Below, one piece after another: positions 26,268-35,830 of a stretch of 64,000 nucleotides of DNA; position 1 is the first letter of the stretch; each line of letters begins with the position of its first letter. A program made the translations under genes and the position numbers. The stretch covers positions 1,440,501 to 1,504,500 of the forward strand of contig NC_011060.1 of assembly GCF_000020645.1 (NCBI RefSeq), written 5' to 3'. This DNA is from Pelodictyon phaeoclathratiforme BU-1. Its GTDB lineage: Bacteria; Bacteroidota; Chlorobiia; Chlorobiales; Chlorobiaceae. The notes under the pieces are model-generated. The model searched no databases. It was not told where the DNA came from and saw only the letters and a program-made list of their open reading frames with translations.

Positions 26268-27091
26268 ACCATGGTCAAAGGAATATGTCTTTCTGGACCA
26301 AGAGCTGCGAGCCGTAGTTCAGGATGCCGAATTGGGTAAGCGCTTTGTTGACAAGCTCGTCAGGGTCAATGTGTTGAATGGTGACGAGAAGTGGATATAC
26401 ATTCACGTTGAAGTACAGGGTACCAAACAGGCAGAGTTTGCAAAACGCATTTTTGTCTATAACTACAGGATTTTCGACCGATATGACCGGCCAGTTGCCA
26501 GTTTTGGCCGTGCTGGCGGATACACACAAGAACTGGAAACCTACCTTTTATGGCTTTACCGTGCTGGGCTGCAAACTCTCTCTTGAGTTCCCGCTTGCCA
26601 AGCTGACCGATTACGAAGAGCGACTTGATGAGCTGCTGGAATCAGATAACGTTTTTGGATGGATTACCGCAGCTCATATCCTGACCCAAAAAACCCGAAA
26701 GCAGCATCAGGAACGCTATGCGGCAAAAATACGCTTAGTACGAATACTCTATCAGCGTCACTGGGAGAAACAACGTATCATTGATTTATTATATATTTCA
26801 GATTGGCTGATGCAACTGCCGGATTGGCTGAACAGCCAAGTCTGGCAAGAACTTGAAACAATCGAGGAGAAAGCGAAAATGGAATACGTTACAAGCATAG
26901 AACGACTTGGCATGGTCAAGGGCCAATACACCTTACTGAAAAGGCTACTCGAAAGCCGCTTTGGCCTGTTACCCGAGTGGGCTTCAGAGAAGTTGAAAAA
27001 CGCCAAATCAAAAGAGCTGGAAGCTTGGAGTGATGCTATTTTCACTGCCCCGACTCTGGAAGCTGTTTTCAATAAATCGGATGTATCATAA
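26268..27091 (+). pseudogene. Rpn/DUF4351 nuclease-like gene, copy B, truncated and frameshifted
   Basis: Homology to copy D starts at about codon 38 (KEYVFLDQELRAVVQDAELG) and includes the nuclease core (VDKLVRV, YIHVEVQG). One extra T near 26500 (in GCCAGTTTTGG, where the others have three T) then moves the frame. The remaining 190 residues, with the DUF4351 end, run in another frame to 27091. The 5' end with the start codon is missing. Inactive unless the shift is bypassed. Confidence 0.8.
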
Positions 27092-27213
27092 AACGAGCTG
27101 AGATTCACGCCAGGCTCTGGCGTTCGCTGCTCTCTGCCCTGAATGTTTCAAATGCTGGTTGACTGCAGAACCCGAAACATGTTACTCCTGACAAAACTCT
27201 GATGCATAAATAA

Positions 27214-27597
27214 TTACCAAAATCTTTCTATGTTATAGTCATCAAAAATCTTGTCAATAGAGACCAGAGTATAGTTTTCAACGATTGATTGACATGCTAT
27301 CATTCTGTCAAAAGGGTCTTTGTGAATAAAAGGAAGTTCTTTCAAGCAGACTAAATGTTCTTTTTTTACGTTCAAGATGCTCATGTTCAGTTTTTCCGAC
27401 TCATCAAACAGTAATTCGAAAGGAATGTCCAAAGCAATTTTTGATAAACTCAGTTTGATCGATATTTCCCAAAAACTGGCGATACTAATAAAAACATCAT
27501 TGTTTGAATTCACAATGGCTTCTCTGGCTTTTTCGGATAAGTTGATATCATTACTGAAAAACCAAAGTAATGCATGTGTATCCACTATTATCTTCAT
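27214..27597 (-). CDS. PIN-domain toxin (VapC-like)
   Basis: A 127-residue PIN-domain RNase. The acidic active-site residues appear in order: D6 in VDTHALLWFF, an E in FWEISIK, and a D in HKDPFDRMIACQ, with a final SIDKIFDDY. VapC toxins cut tRNA or rRNA. It overlaps its partner at 27594 by 4 bp, with the antitoxin first in transcription order. All catalytic residues are present and the frame is intact. Confidence 0.9.
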   Translation of the reverse strand: MKIIVDTHALLWFFSNDINLSEKAREAIVNSNNDVFISIASFWEISIKLSLSKIALDIPFELLFDESEKLNMSILNVKKEHLVCLKELPFIHKDPFDRMIACQSIVENYTLVSIDKIFDDYNIERFW

Positions 27598-27815
27598 TCC
27601 ATATATTCCCTGAAGTCTTCAAGAGGCTCATCAAAATCATCTTTGATATGTATTTTCCCTTTCAAAGTACCAACCTCTCTTGATGACCTTTCTTTTACCG
27701 TCGTTTCATTGATGATGATAATTTCAAACGAATCTTCAATACAAGGAATATCCTCTTCAAGAATAATACTTCTCGGTGACAGCAATCGCCCTTTTGTAAT
27801 GATTGCATGTTGCAT
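27594..27815 (-). CDS. DUF2281-type VapB-like antitoxin
   Basis: A 73-residue protein. The C-terminus GTLKGKIHIKDDFDEPLEDFREYM is the DUF2281 signature, the flexible toxin-wrapping tail of many PIN-toxin partners. The N-terminal part is short and may bind DNA as a dimer. It precedes and overlaps the PIN toxin gene (ATGA), so the pair should be co-transcribed and autoregulated. The upstream 300 bp (27816-28111) contains no gene that I can support. Confidence 0.85.
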   Translation of the reverse strand: MQHAIITKGRLLSPRSIILEEDIPCIEDSFEIIIINETTVKERSSREVGTLKGKIHIKDDFDEPLEDFREYME

Positions 27816-28111
27816 TTAATCTCCTCTATGCCTAATTTTTTTGATATATTTCTTATACCGGATCCTCTCATTTCTTGAACTTTATTCGTTCTCTCGCACT
27901 CTCGTCACTTTTCCAAAATACACTCTGTCAGGGCTATTCCGCATAACCGACCCATGACCCCAGAAAACAGAAAAACTTAAAACTGCGAGGATATCAGCAG
28001 AGCTTTTCTGTATAGGGAATACCAGCACGGCAATACGTCAAAAATAATGTATGAATATTTTTGGGAAAAATGAAAGACTGTAGTGCCCAAGATTGCCTTG
28101 AAGCCCCCCAA

Positions 28112-28790
28112 AGTACAGGGTACAAAGCAAGCTGAGTTTGCCAAACGCATGTTTGTCTATAACTACAGGATTTTCGACCGATATGACCGGCCAGTTGCCA
28201 GTTTGGCCGTGCTGGCAGATACACACAAGCAGTGGAAACCCACCTCTTACAGCTTGACAATGCTGGGGTGTAGTCATACCTTCAATTTTCTGATGGCCAA
28301 GCTGACCGATTACGAAGAGCGACTTGATGAGCTGCTGGAATCAGATAACGTTTTTGGATGGATTACGGCAGCTCATATCCTGACCCAAAAAACCAAAAAA
28401 CAGGATCAGGAACGCTATGCGGCAAAAATACGCTTAGTACGAATACTCTATCAGCGTCACTGGGAGAAACAACGTATCATTGATTTATTATATATTTCAG
28501 ATTGGCTGATGCAACTGCCGGATTGGTTGAACAGCCAGGTCTGGCAAGAACTTGAAACAATTGAGGAGAAAGAGAAGATGGAATACATCACAAGCATAGA
28601 ACGACTTGGCATGGTCAAAGGCCAATACACCTTACTGAAAAGGCTACTCGAAAGCCGCTTTGGCCTGTTACCCGAGTGGGCTTCAGAGAAGTTGAAAAAC
28701 GCCAAATCAAAAGAGCTGGAAGCTTGGGCTGATGCGATTCTCACAGCACCGACTCTGGAAGATGTTTTCAAAAAATCGGATGTGTCATAA
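28112..28790 (+). pseudogene. Rpn/DUF4351 nuclease-like gene, copy C, 5' truncated
   Basis: Homology begins at about 28112 inside the nuclease core (VQGTKQAEFAKRMFVYNYR) and runs in one frame to 28790. The first 85 or so codons, with part of the active site, are gone. The frame can be opened at an ATG at 28083, but those residues are unrelated to the family. The C-terminal DUF4351 part is intact and very close to copy B, while the middle is closer to copies A and D, a sign of recombination between copies. Confidence 0.8.
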
Positions 28791-28914
28791 ATAGAGCTGA
28801 AATTCACGACAGGCTCTGGCGGTCGCTGCTCTTTGCCCTGCATAGTACCACCGCCGCGAAGATTGTTCGCTTTTGCTGGCTTCAGGGTTCTTCTCCTGAT
28901 AATGTCGTACAAAA

Positions 28915-29868
28915 TTATAAAAGAGCTGTTATCTTTTCAAAAGCAAGATAGCGGTCAACGAAGAGATCAATCCACCCCGCAGTTGAATATTTTTTGAGAC
29001 AGGAACAGACATCTTCAAGTGTCCATTCAGAAAATGAGCTGTCATTTGAAAGGCAATTGCGATAATCGGTTACCGCACCTTTCACATGGTGGTTATCTTT
29101 TGGATATAACATCACAAAAAGACCGTCCTCATAGTGATCTGTGTCACATATAGCCCCTGCAAGCAAATGATCTCGCCATATTTGTTCAAGCGGCGATAAC
29201 TTGAGCGCATCTCTGGTGCCTGCAGAAAAGCAATTCATCTCATCCGCAACTTGATCGTAACGAACATTTTCCTGCTTCTGTTCACCATCTTTCCCTGCCG
29301 GGCCAATGAGATTCTCATGGTATTTTACCTCAATCCCTATGAATCCACAGGCACCTGTTGATGTTTCACAGTCGATAAAGACATCAAACGCCGATCGATC
29401 TCCAAGGTATCGGGAGTCTCTGCGACCTGGTGAAAACTCAAACTCGATAGCGTTCACTTGGCGGAAACGGCCTGACGTTAATTCTTTAACAAGATCGATA
29501 GCCAAGGGGATATCTCTTTTCAGCTCAGCAAAAAGATTAAAACAAAGTGGCTGGCTTGAAAGCAGATTGTCGAAAATACGTGGTTTACCAAAGAGTTTTC
29601 CTTTACTGACTTTCGGATTGCAGACTTCCTCTCGCACAACCTGTCGAACCCCGTCAGTAATAAAATTTGAAAGTGAGTCCTCAGCCCAAGGCATTGGTAA
29701 CCGAGAGCCTCGAAGGTGCGCCTTGCCTTTCTTATCAGCGTACTCATGGCATGAAAAACCTTGCTCTTCTCGCCAGATTGACTGAAGAATACGAGCGGTT
29801 CGCTGAAAGTCGGATTTATCAACCGACTCTTTGGCATGGAGATCCTCTGCAAGCTTTGTTAAATTCAT
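28915..29868 (-). CDS. PGN_0703-type putative restriction endonuclease
   Basis: A 317-residue protein of the PGN_0703 nuclease family with a PD-(D/E)xK core: the Asp is in SAFDVFIDCE and the ExK element in FIGIEVKYHENL (about residues 160-190). It is preceded by the family motif EFSPGRRDSRYLGDRSAFD. I start at the ATG at 29868 with AAGGA five bases upstream; a GTG one codon earlier is possible. The ATG overlaps the TGA of the DUF262/HNH remnant (TGATG), so the two were once one coupled operon. Likely a stand-alone nuclease in phage defence (inference). Confidence 0.8.
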   Translation of the reverse strand: MNLTKLAEDLHAKESVDKSDFQRTARILQSIWREEQGFSCHEYADKKGKAHLRGSRLPMPWAEDSLSNFITDGVRQVVREEVCNPKVSKGKLFGKPRIFDNLLSSQPLCFNLFAELKRDIPLAIDLVKELTSGRFRQVNAIEFEFSPGRRDSRYLGDRSAFDVFIDCETSTGACGFIGIEVKYHENLIGPAGKDGEQKQENVRYDQVADEMNCFSAGTRDALKLSPLEQIWRDHLLAGAICDTDHYEDGLFVMLYPKDNHHVKGAVTDYRNCLSNDSSFSEWTLEDVCSCLKKYSTAGWIDLFVDRYLAFEKITALL

Positions 29869-29966
29869 CACAATCCTTGATAATATTTTTTGATCTTCTG
29901 GGCCATCAACGATCTACGAACTCCTAAAAAAACCTCGTAATCCTCTAACGTCATCTCATAGATAGT
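29868..29966 (-). pseudogene. 3' end of a DUF262/HNH gene split by the IS element
   Basis: Encodes TIYEMTLEDYEVFLGVRRSLM and the last residues to the stop at 29868, matching the end of the fragment at 23020. The upstream part of the same gene continues at 31841 on the other side of the insertion. Its stop overlaps the start of the PGN_0703 nuclease gene. Confidence 0.8.
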
Positions 29967-31840
29967 GGATGAACGAAAAACTGTTATGATATTATAAAAT
30001 AATAGTTTATATTGTTATTTCATGGTCAAAGATATTTGACGGACCCTGAGCTAAAGCGTAATAATACCCCATTAGAAGCATTTTTGATAGAGAAAAGGTG
30101 TTGCAGGGTGCCCTCAAAGAGAAACAGACTCCAAACTTCGTTTTTTGAAATCCACTATGCGTAGCGTCATCAACCACCAAATGATGTTCGGTCGTACCGA
30201 TATTTCTGCCATTGTTTTCGATCCGAAATCACGAGATGATATCCCAAAAATCTTGAGGGGCCTTCAGGGCATCTACACCGACGAGGAGTTGCGCAAGCGT
30301 GTTTTTGCCATCCTCGAAGAGGTTCGTCCTGAACGGAAAAAAGGAGAAGGAAAAGCTGACCCAAACACAGGGCGTCCCGGTATGGAGCAATGGGCAATTT
30401 TGGTACTGGGTGTCGTTCGACTGGGAATCAACGCTGATTACGATCGGCTTCATGAATTGGTCAATCACCACGATACGCTTCGCCAGATGCTTGGTCACAA
30501 CGATTGGACTGATAAAACATCTTATGAACTCCAGACCATCAAAGATAATGTCCGACTGTTTACCCCCGAATTGCTTGATCGAATCAACCAGGAAATTGTC
30601 CGTGCAGGTCATACGTTAGTAAAAAAAAAGAGGAAGAAAATTTCCCTTTAATGGCCCGAGGTGATTCGTTTGTGGTGGAAACCAACGTTCACTTTCCTGC
30701 TGATACAAGCCAGTTGTTCGATGCCATTCGCAAAGCCATTGAGGTCTGTGCGAAATGGTCTTTTGATGAAGGATTAAGTCAATGGCGCCAATACGATCAT
30801 AACATCCGGCATATCAAAAGAATGCGTCGTATTGTGCAACAGCTCAAGCACTCGACATCAAAAAAGCCGGAAAAGAAAGCTCTCAAAGATCAACAAATAA
30901 AGCAAGCACTCCTCGATTACCTTGCGGCAGTCGATTATCAGTTACAACGGGCAGTGCGTACCGGCGCAGAACTGGGTGGCTTAAATCCGTTGCGGCTCAG
31001 CCAGCTTAACGGCTATATTGCTCATGCTGAGGTACAAATGGGGCAAATTCGTCGTCGGATAAATGACGAGGTTATTCCGCATGCGGAGAAAGTCTTTTCA
31101 ATTTTTCAGCCACACACCGAGTGGATCAGTAAAGGCAAGGCGGGAGTGCCGGTTGAGTTGGGATTACGGGTCTGTATTATCGAAGATCAGTATCGTTTTA
31201 TCCTGCATCATCAGGTCATGGAAAAAGTTGTCGATAGCGACATCGCAGTGTCCATTATCGAAGAGACCAAGCAACGTTTTCCAAACTTGCGATCGATCAG
31301 CTACGACAAAGGCTTTCATAGCCCGGATAACCAACGCGACCTGAAAGCGCTTCTTGAAAAAGTTGTTATGCCGAAAAAAGGCAAGCTCTCAAAAATCGAC
31401 AAAGCTCATGAATCCGAGCCGGAATTCAGGAGACTGCGACGGCAGCATTCGGCAGTTGAATCAGCAATCAACGCACTTGAGGTTCACGGCTTGGATATAT
31501 GCCCTGATGATGGCATCAAAGGATTCAATCGCTATGTTGCCCTTGCAGTGCTGGCTCGCAACATTCATCGTTATGGAGCACTCTTGTACAAGCAGGATGC
31601 GAAGCGACATCGAGGGCCCTACAAAAAAGCTGCCTGAGTTCTCTCCCCAAAAAAAGAGTTTTTTACCAATTCGCAGGGAGAGATCCGTTCGTTATGACGC
31701 TTCCTGGAGCAAAATTCGGTAGTTTACCCATGGCGTGTCACGATCAGCACAAAAACGCCTTTTGTTGATCATTAAAAATGGTTTTTAATCCGGCGGGAGG
31801 TTGTCAAATTTTCAAAAAACAGGGGTTTTCTTTCTGGCAC
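29967..31840 (+). mobile_element. ISNCY-type insertion sequence (1874 bp)
   Basis: The element interrupts the DUF262/HNH remnant. TAGATAGT occurs directly at both junctions (29959-29966 and 31841-31848), giving an 8-bp target duplication. The ends, GGATGAACGAAAAAC and the complement GTGCCAGAAAGAAAAC, are only weakly similar, so terminal repeats are imperfect. It carries one transposase encoded in two frames. The 190 bp before the transposase and 200 bp after it show nothing else. Confidence 0.8.
30157..31637 (+). CDS. ISNCY-family transposase with a -1 frameshift site
   Basis: The N-terminal part (30157-30651, about 164 residues: FDPKSRDDIPKILRGLQGIYTDEEL...) and the C-terminal part (from about 30621 to 31637: ARGDSFVVETNVHFPADTS...HSAVESAINALEVHG) are both typical of one ISNCY transposase. 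They join by a -1 shift within an A9 run at 30621-30629. The heptamer A AAA AAG (30624-30630) lies in the correct phase for classic -1 slippage. So the enzyme may be made by programmed frameshifting; a simple inactivating indel is the alternative. DDE-type residues are plausible (IEDQ, YDKGFHS, ESAINALE). Confidence 0.8.
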
Positions 31841-32170
31841 TAGATAGTACCGGGGATGCAGTTCGCCTCAAGGTTTGCTTCAAAATCTGTAAGAGTATCA
31901 ATCCCACCAAAGGCGAGCTTCCCGCTTTGACATTGCTCACGGATTTGACCGATATAGTCTGCCGGAGAGCGCTTCCCTACCTTGATGTTAATCTCCTGCT
32001 GAACATAGACATAGTTCGCTACCTGATTATACTGGCTCTGGCTGAAACCATGCTCTTTCAAATACTGCCGTGGAAAAATATGATGGATATCCCCCCGGTG
32101 TTCAATCATCTCCTTGACACTTATGTCTCGCGACAGGAACCCTTTATCATTGAATTTTGCCTGAAGCCCG
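31841..32170 (-). pseudogene. DUF262/HNH C-terminal fragment, copy 2, 5' part
   Basis: Encodes KGFLSRDISVKEMIEHRGDIHHIFPRQYL and onward to CIPGTI, where the IS element cuts in. It is the same region as the fragment at 23020 but without its C-run frameshift. Upstream of about 32170 similarity ends, so the DUF262 half is missing here too. Before the IS inserted this was already a truncated gene, coupled to the PGN_0703 nuclease. Confidence 0.75.
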
Positions 32171-33020
32171 CCCCCCTTTGTCCACTTGAGTCTGGAACGA
32201 CTATAGAACAGGTGGTGACGGTATCCAGACCGTTCTGCATAACTCCGAACTGCATCCTGACAATAAACATTGGAACGTAAAATATATGAATTATTTTGTA
32301 TCAAGGGAGATTGTTGATATTATTGCAGTGTTTTATATTAATTATTACGCATCGCTGCGTATACACTCTCTGCGCAATGAATGTTACTGGAACACAACCT
32401 ATGGATACGCCAAACGACCAGTATGACAGCCCGTGGAAAAGGGCCGTTGAGAACTACCTTCAAGAGTTTATGGAATTCTACTTCCCACTGGTTCATGCTG
32501 AAATAGATTGGGCAAAGGAGCATGTTTTTCTGGATCAGGAGCTGCGGGCCATAGTTCAGGATGCCAAGTTGGGGAAGCGTTTTGTTGACAAGCTGGTCAG
32601 GGTGAATGTGTTGAATGGTGACGAGAAGTGGATATATATTCACATTGAAGTACAGGGTAAAAAGCAAGCTGAGTTTGCCGAACGGATGTTTGTTTACAAT
32701 TATCGTATTTTTGACCGATACAGGCGACCTGTTGCCAGCCTGGCAGTACTGGCGGATACACACAAACAGTGGAAACCCACCTCTTACAGCTTGACAGTGC
32801 TGGGGTGTAGTCATACCTTCAATTTTCTGATGGCCAAGCTGACCGATTACGAAGAGCGACTTGATGAGCTGCTGGAATCAGATAATGTTTTTGGATGGAT
32901 TACGGCAGCTCATATCCTGACCAAAAAAACCAAAAAGCAGGATCAGGAACGCTACGCAGCAAAAATCCGTTTATTGCGAATCCTCTATCAGCATCAATGG
33001 GATAAACAACGTATCATTGA

Positions 33021-33568
33021 ATAAAGAATCCCCGCCGCAAGCAGCGGGGTATTGAAGATTTCCTCTTTTAGAACAGTGACAACTGATAATCACTGTAGCG
33101 TTTCTGATACGTACCGCCCTGCCCTTTGACATACTTGCCTATCATGTCTTCATTTCCATGCTTTCCAACCGTTCCGGCATAATACCCATCCGTCCACATC
33201 TCACCACCCCACAACAGTTTTTTTACTTTGGGACATCGCCTGAACACTTCTCGAGCAGAAATACTCTTTATCATCGTCACGATTTTCGTGACACTATACG
33301 TTGGCACTGATTGCACCAAAAAATGCACATGATCTTTATCTGTACCAATTTCCAGGAACTTGATCTGATAACGATTTTCTATGTCCAAGCACACGTCTTT
33401 TAGGACTTCATCCACCTCATTATCAAAAATCACGCGTCTATACTTTGCTGGTAGCACTATGTGATACATCAGAACGGTGACATTGTGGCTCTTGTGAATA
33501 TATTCGCTCATGCCAACTAATATACATCATATCACGCCGCAAGCGGCGGGGAATATGACCCGTAGAGA
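33021..33568 (-). mobile_element. IS200-type element (IS200/IS605 family)
   Basis: Comparison with copies A-C of the interrupted gene defines the ends: host sequence stops at ...ATCATTGA (33020) and resumes with ATTTATT near 33568. Subterminal hairpins are visible at both ends, CCCCGCCGC-AA-GCAGCGGGG (33030-33049) and CGCCGC-AA-GCGGCG (33535-33548), as in this family. No target duplication is seen, as expected for single-strand transposition. Only tnpA is present, with no tnpB. Confidence 0.88.
33068..33511 (-). CDS. tnpA: IS200/IS605-family transposase TnpA (Y1 HUH)
   Basis: A 147-residue HUH-superfamily single-strand transposase. The HUH metal site is DHVHFLV, and the nucleophilic Tyr is most likely in IGKYVKGQG. 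MYHIVLPAKYRRVIF at the N-terminus is the usual family opening. It would excise and insert single-stranded circles at replication forks using the hairpins at the element ends. The frame is complete, so the element may be active. Confidence 0.92.
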   Translation of the reverse strand: MSEYIHKSHNVTVLMYHIVLPAKYRRVIFDNEVDEVLKDVCLDIENRYQIKFLEIGTDKDHVHFLVQSVPTYSVTKIVTMIKSISAREVFRRCPKVKKLLWGGEMWTDGYYAGTVGKHGNEDMIGKYVKGQGGTYQKRYSDYQLSLF

Positions 33569-33947
33569 TTTATTTTATATTTTAGACTGGTTGATGCAAC
33601 TGCCCGAATGGTTGAACAGCCGAGTCTGGCAAGAACTTGAAACCATTGAGGAGAATGAAAACATGGAATACATTACAAGTGTAGAACGAATTGGCATGAT
33701 CAGGGGGCAATACACCTTACTGAAAAGTCAGCTTGAGTGCCGCTTTGGCCTGTTACCCGAATGGGCTTCAGAGCGGTTACAGTGCGCCAAAGCAAAGGAG
33801 CTGGAAGCTTGGGGTAAAGCTTTTGTCACAGCTCCGACTCTGGAAGCTGTTTTCAATAAATCGGATGTATCATAAAACGAGCTGAGATTCACGCCAGGCT
33901 CTGGCGTTCGCTGCTCTTTGCCCTTCATAGGACAACCGCCGGGAAGA

Positions 33948-34170
33948 TTATTCGCTTTCGCTGGCTTCGAAGTTCTGCTCCTGATAATTTTGTACAAACT
34001 GAAGCGTTGAAAATCCAGGCCTGATGATTTCAGCACTATCATGAAGCGCCTTGTCTTTCAGGATTGCTGGATTCAGCACCTCAAAGCGCTCTTCGATAGA
34101 ATGAAACTCTGTTTTAATGTTGGATAGAGTGAGAAACCATAGCTTTATTTTTCTTTCCTGATCGTTCCCC
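33948..34170 (-). pseudogene. C-terminal relic of an unidentified gene
   Basis: An open minus-strand stretch of about 70 codons (KTEFHSIEERFEVLNPAI ... QFVQNYQEQNFEASESE) ends in a stop at 33948 and has the composition of real protein, but no start and no recognisable family. Its last 20 codons also occur, diverged, after copy C at 28862-28915. Both relics abut an Rpn copy, so they probably moved or duplicated together. Confidence 0.45.
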
Positions 34171-34235
34171 CTTGACTTTTTGCCTGTAATGAACGATATT
34201 AAGGCAGCTCATCTACCATGTGTGGAAGGAGTAAC

Positions 34236-34259
34236 GAGGCCGTCCTTCGGGGCGGCTTC
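34236..34259. other. Strong UUCG-tetraloop hairpin
   Basis: GAGGCCGTCC and GGGCGGCTTC pair over 10 bp (two G-U pairs) around a TTCG loop closed by C-G, an exceptionally stable RNA fold when read on the plus strand. No T-run follows directly. It stands in a 255-bp gap (34171-34425) without a supported gene; a short Lys/Glu-rich open stretch on the minus strand (34272-34360) is too short to call. Confidence 0.4.
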
Positions 34260-34425
34260 AGCATTTTCAGCTCTTTTTCCGCTGATATTCTTCATATTCC
34301 TTCTGTAATTTCCTTTGCTTAAATTCTTTCCTCGCGTCCGCGCTGATTTCGCCAAACCTTTATGGCCGTATCAGTTTCATAATCAGAAAAAAGTACCAAC
34401 GATGGCAACCAGACTGGAAAGTCAC

Positions 34426-35139
34426 TCATCCCTGTACCTCCGTCGCATGCCAGCGGAAAATATTCATCTTTTCTTCACGCAACAGGGTCGTTCGTGTCAG
34501 GTCGTAGCCTGAACGATGTTTCATTCGTTCAATGAGCGCAATTTTCCCCTCATTGCCATGAAGGTTTCTGTTCAGGTAGCCGACGGCACCAATAAGCAGA
34601 TCGGCCAACTGTAATTGCTCGAGCTCATGAGAGTGTACAAGTTGCAACCGCTCAATTACCTGCCGTGAGAAGTCATATCGGTCGTTACACAACACTTCAT
34701 GCAGTTGAGCTACTTTTTGTGCACCACGCGTATCCTTGATATCGAGATAGATGCGATAGCGGGCTTCAGGTTTAAAAATGACTTTCAGCATATCAAAGTA
34801 CATCTTGTAATACCAATCATCATGATCCTGGCCAAGAAAAGCATCATGGCGGATAAGCGACTTGTCAGGGACTATCAAGGCCCGAAAATGCAAGTCGTCA
34901 TCATCGAAAAAATAATCGACAAGATCCAGATAAAATCGAGTCTTGGCAGGCGATACTTTAGTCCATTTCACTTCAAAAAGCGATGAACAACCATGTTTCT
35001 GCTTGATCTCACGCAAGCGCACAGCGATCTCCCGACTCTTATCCAGCGGACACCAGACTGCTCCAAGCACCATTGCCTTCTGTCGATCATTCTCCAGATG
35101 ACAGGATTCATCACAGTAGATATTGTAAATCTCGCTCAT
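34426..35139 (-). CDS. DUF3800 protein
   Basis: A 237-residue DUF3800 protein. The N-terminal YCDESCHLEND and GAVWCP, the middle YLDIKDTRG and the late ELEQLQLADLLIGAVGY motif are conserved in the family, which has an RNase H-like fold with an acidic D...D...D site (D9, D149 and the late QLADLL Asp). The biological role is unknown; members are common in defence islands and phages. The gene has an ATG start and no obvious damage. It is flanked by relics on both sides. Confidence 0.82.
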   Translation of the reverse strand: MSEIYNIYCDESCHLENDRQKAMVLGAVWCPLDKSREIAVRLREIKQKHGCSSLFEVKWTKVSPAKTRFYLDLVDYFFDDDDLHFRALIVPDKSLIRHDAFLGQDHDDWYYKMYFDMLKVIFKPEARYRIYLDIKDTRGAQKVAQLHEVLCNDRYDFSRQVIERLQLVHSHELEQLQLADLLIGAVGYLNRNLHGNEGKIALIERMKHRSGYDLTRTTLLREEKMNIFRWHATEVQG

Positions 35140-35186
35140 GGTATTGCCCTGTATAAATAAAATCGAATTAATTTTAAGTTCATACT

Positions 35187-35810
35187 CTATCTTTTCTCTT
35201 TTCTCAATTTCAATCGCTGGCTACTCATGCTTTCAATAAGCCCAGCAGCTTTCATCACAGATTCCATGCTGATGGTGGGTATGTCTGCATGATCTTTAAC
35301 AAACTGTGACAGGTATTCCGGTGATGGTGATTAAATACCCTGACGCTGGCAAAGCATGAATGAAACTGATTCTGCTTCAAACTCTTCTGTTGCATGATTG
35401 AGACGCTGTCGATCCGGCCATAGTTTAATATCCGGAGTTCCAAGATGACCGCAATAGAGGTGGGCAAGTTCATGCGCTATCGTGGCATACTGAGCTTCAG
35501 GTCTTTGACTGTTCATGTTGGCGAGCATCTCATATTTTACTGTGACAGGCGCAAATAGCGGTTTTCCGTTATTTTGATAGCCAGATAAAACATTCAAACG
35601 ATCGTTTTATAAGACAGCGAAAATCAATCAATTTGGAATCACACAAACGAAACTGCAAAACATTCTGAAGCGGATCTAAAGCAACAACCGGTGAATGTGA
35701 ACAGAATTGCGTAGGATTGATCACGATTTCTCTGATATCATGATCAGTGAGTCGGGTAAATGCAAAGCAATCCGTTAAACAAAGCAGTTCTGATGCAACA
35801 CAATTCAAAC
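35187..35810 (-). pseudogene. ImmA/IrrE-type metallopeptidase, frameshifted
   Basis: The gene can be read in three frames in succession: an N-terminal part (PVVALDPLQNVLQFRLCDSKLIDFRCL), a central part with the zinc motif HELAHLYCGHLG and the glutamate segment EFEAESVSFMLC, and a C-terminal part (EYLSQFVKDHADIPTISMESVMKAAGLIE) ending at 35187. One-base shifts near 35600 and 35340 break it. ImmA/IrrE peptidases cleave repressors, for example of mobile elements. The active site is intact, but the full protein cannot be made without two corrections. Confidence 0.75.
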
Positions 35811-35830
35811 ATTGATGCGCCGACCAAATA

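Larger units (their letters stand above)
32214..33875 (+). pseudogene. Rpn/DUF4351 nuclease-like gene, copy D, split by IS200
   Basis: The most complete copy. From the ATG at 32401 it runs MDTPNDQYDSPWKRAVENYL through the PD-(D/E)xK-like core (VDKLVRV ... IYIHIEVQG, D plus ExQ) to QRIIE at 33023. The IS200 element intervenes and the gene resumes at about 33568 (LDWLMQLPEWLN) to the stop at 33875, including DUF4351. Without the insertion it would encode about 310 residues. The 187 bp before the start are shared with copy A. Rpn proteins are proposed to promote horizontal gene transfer by DNA cleavage. Confidence 0.85.

Noticed and set aside
26010..26268. Plus-strand open stretch running into Rpn copy B
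   Set aside because: It lies antisense to the gene at 25029-26180, and the joined frame only arises from the truncation of copy B.
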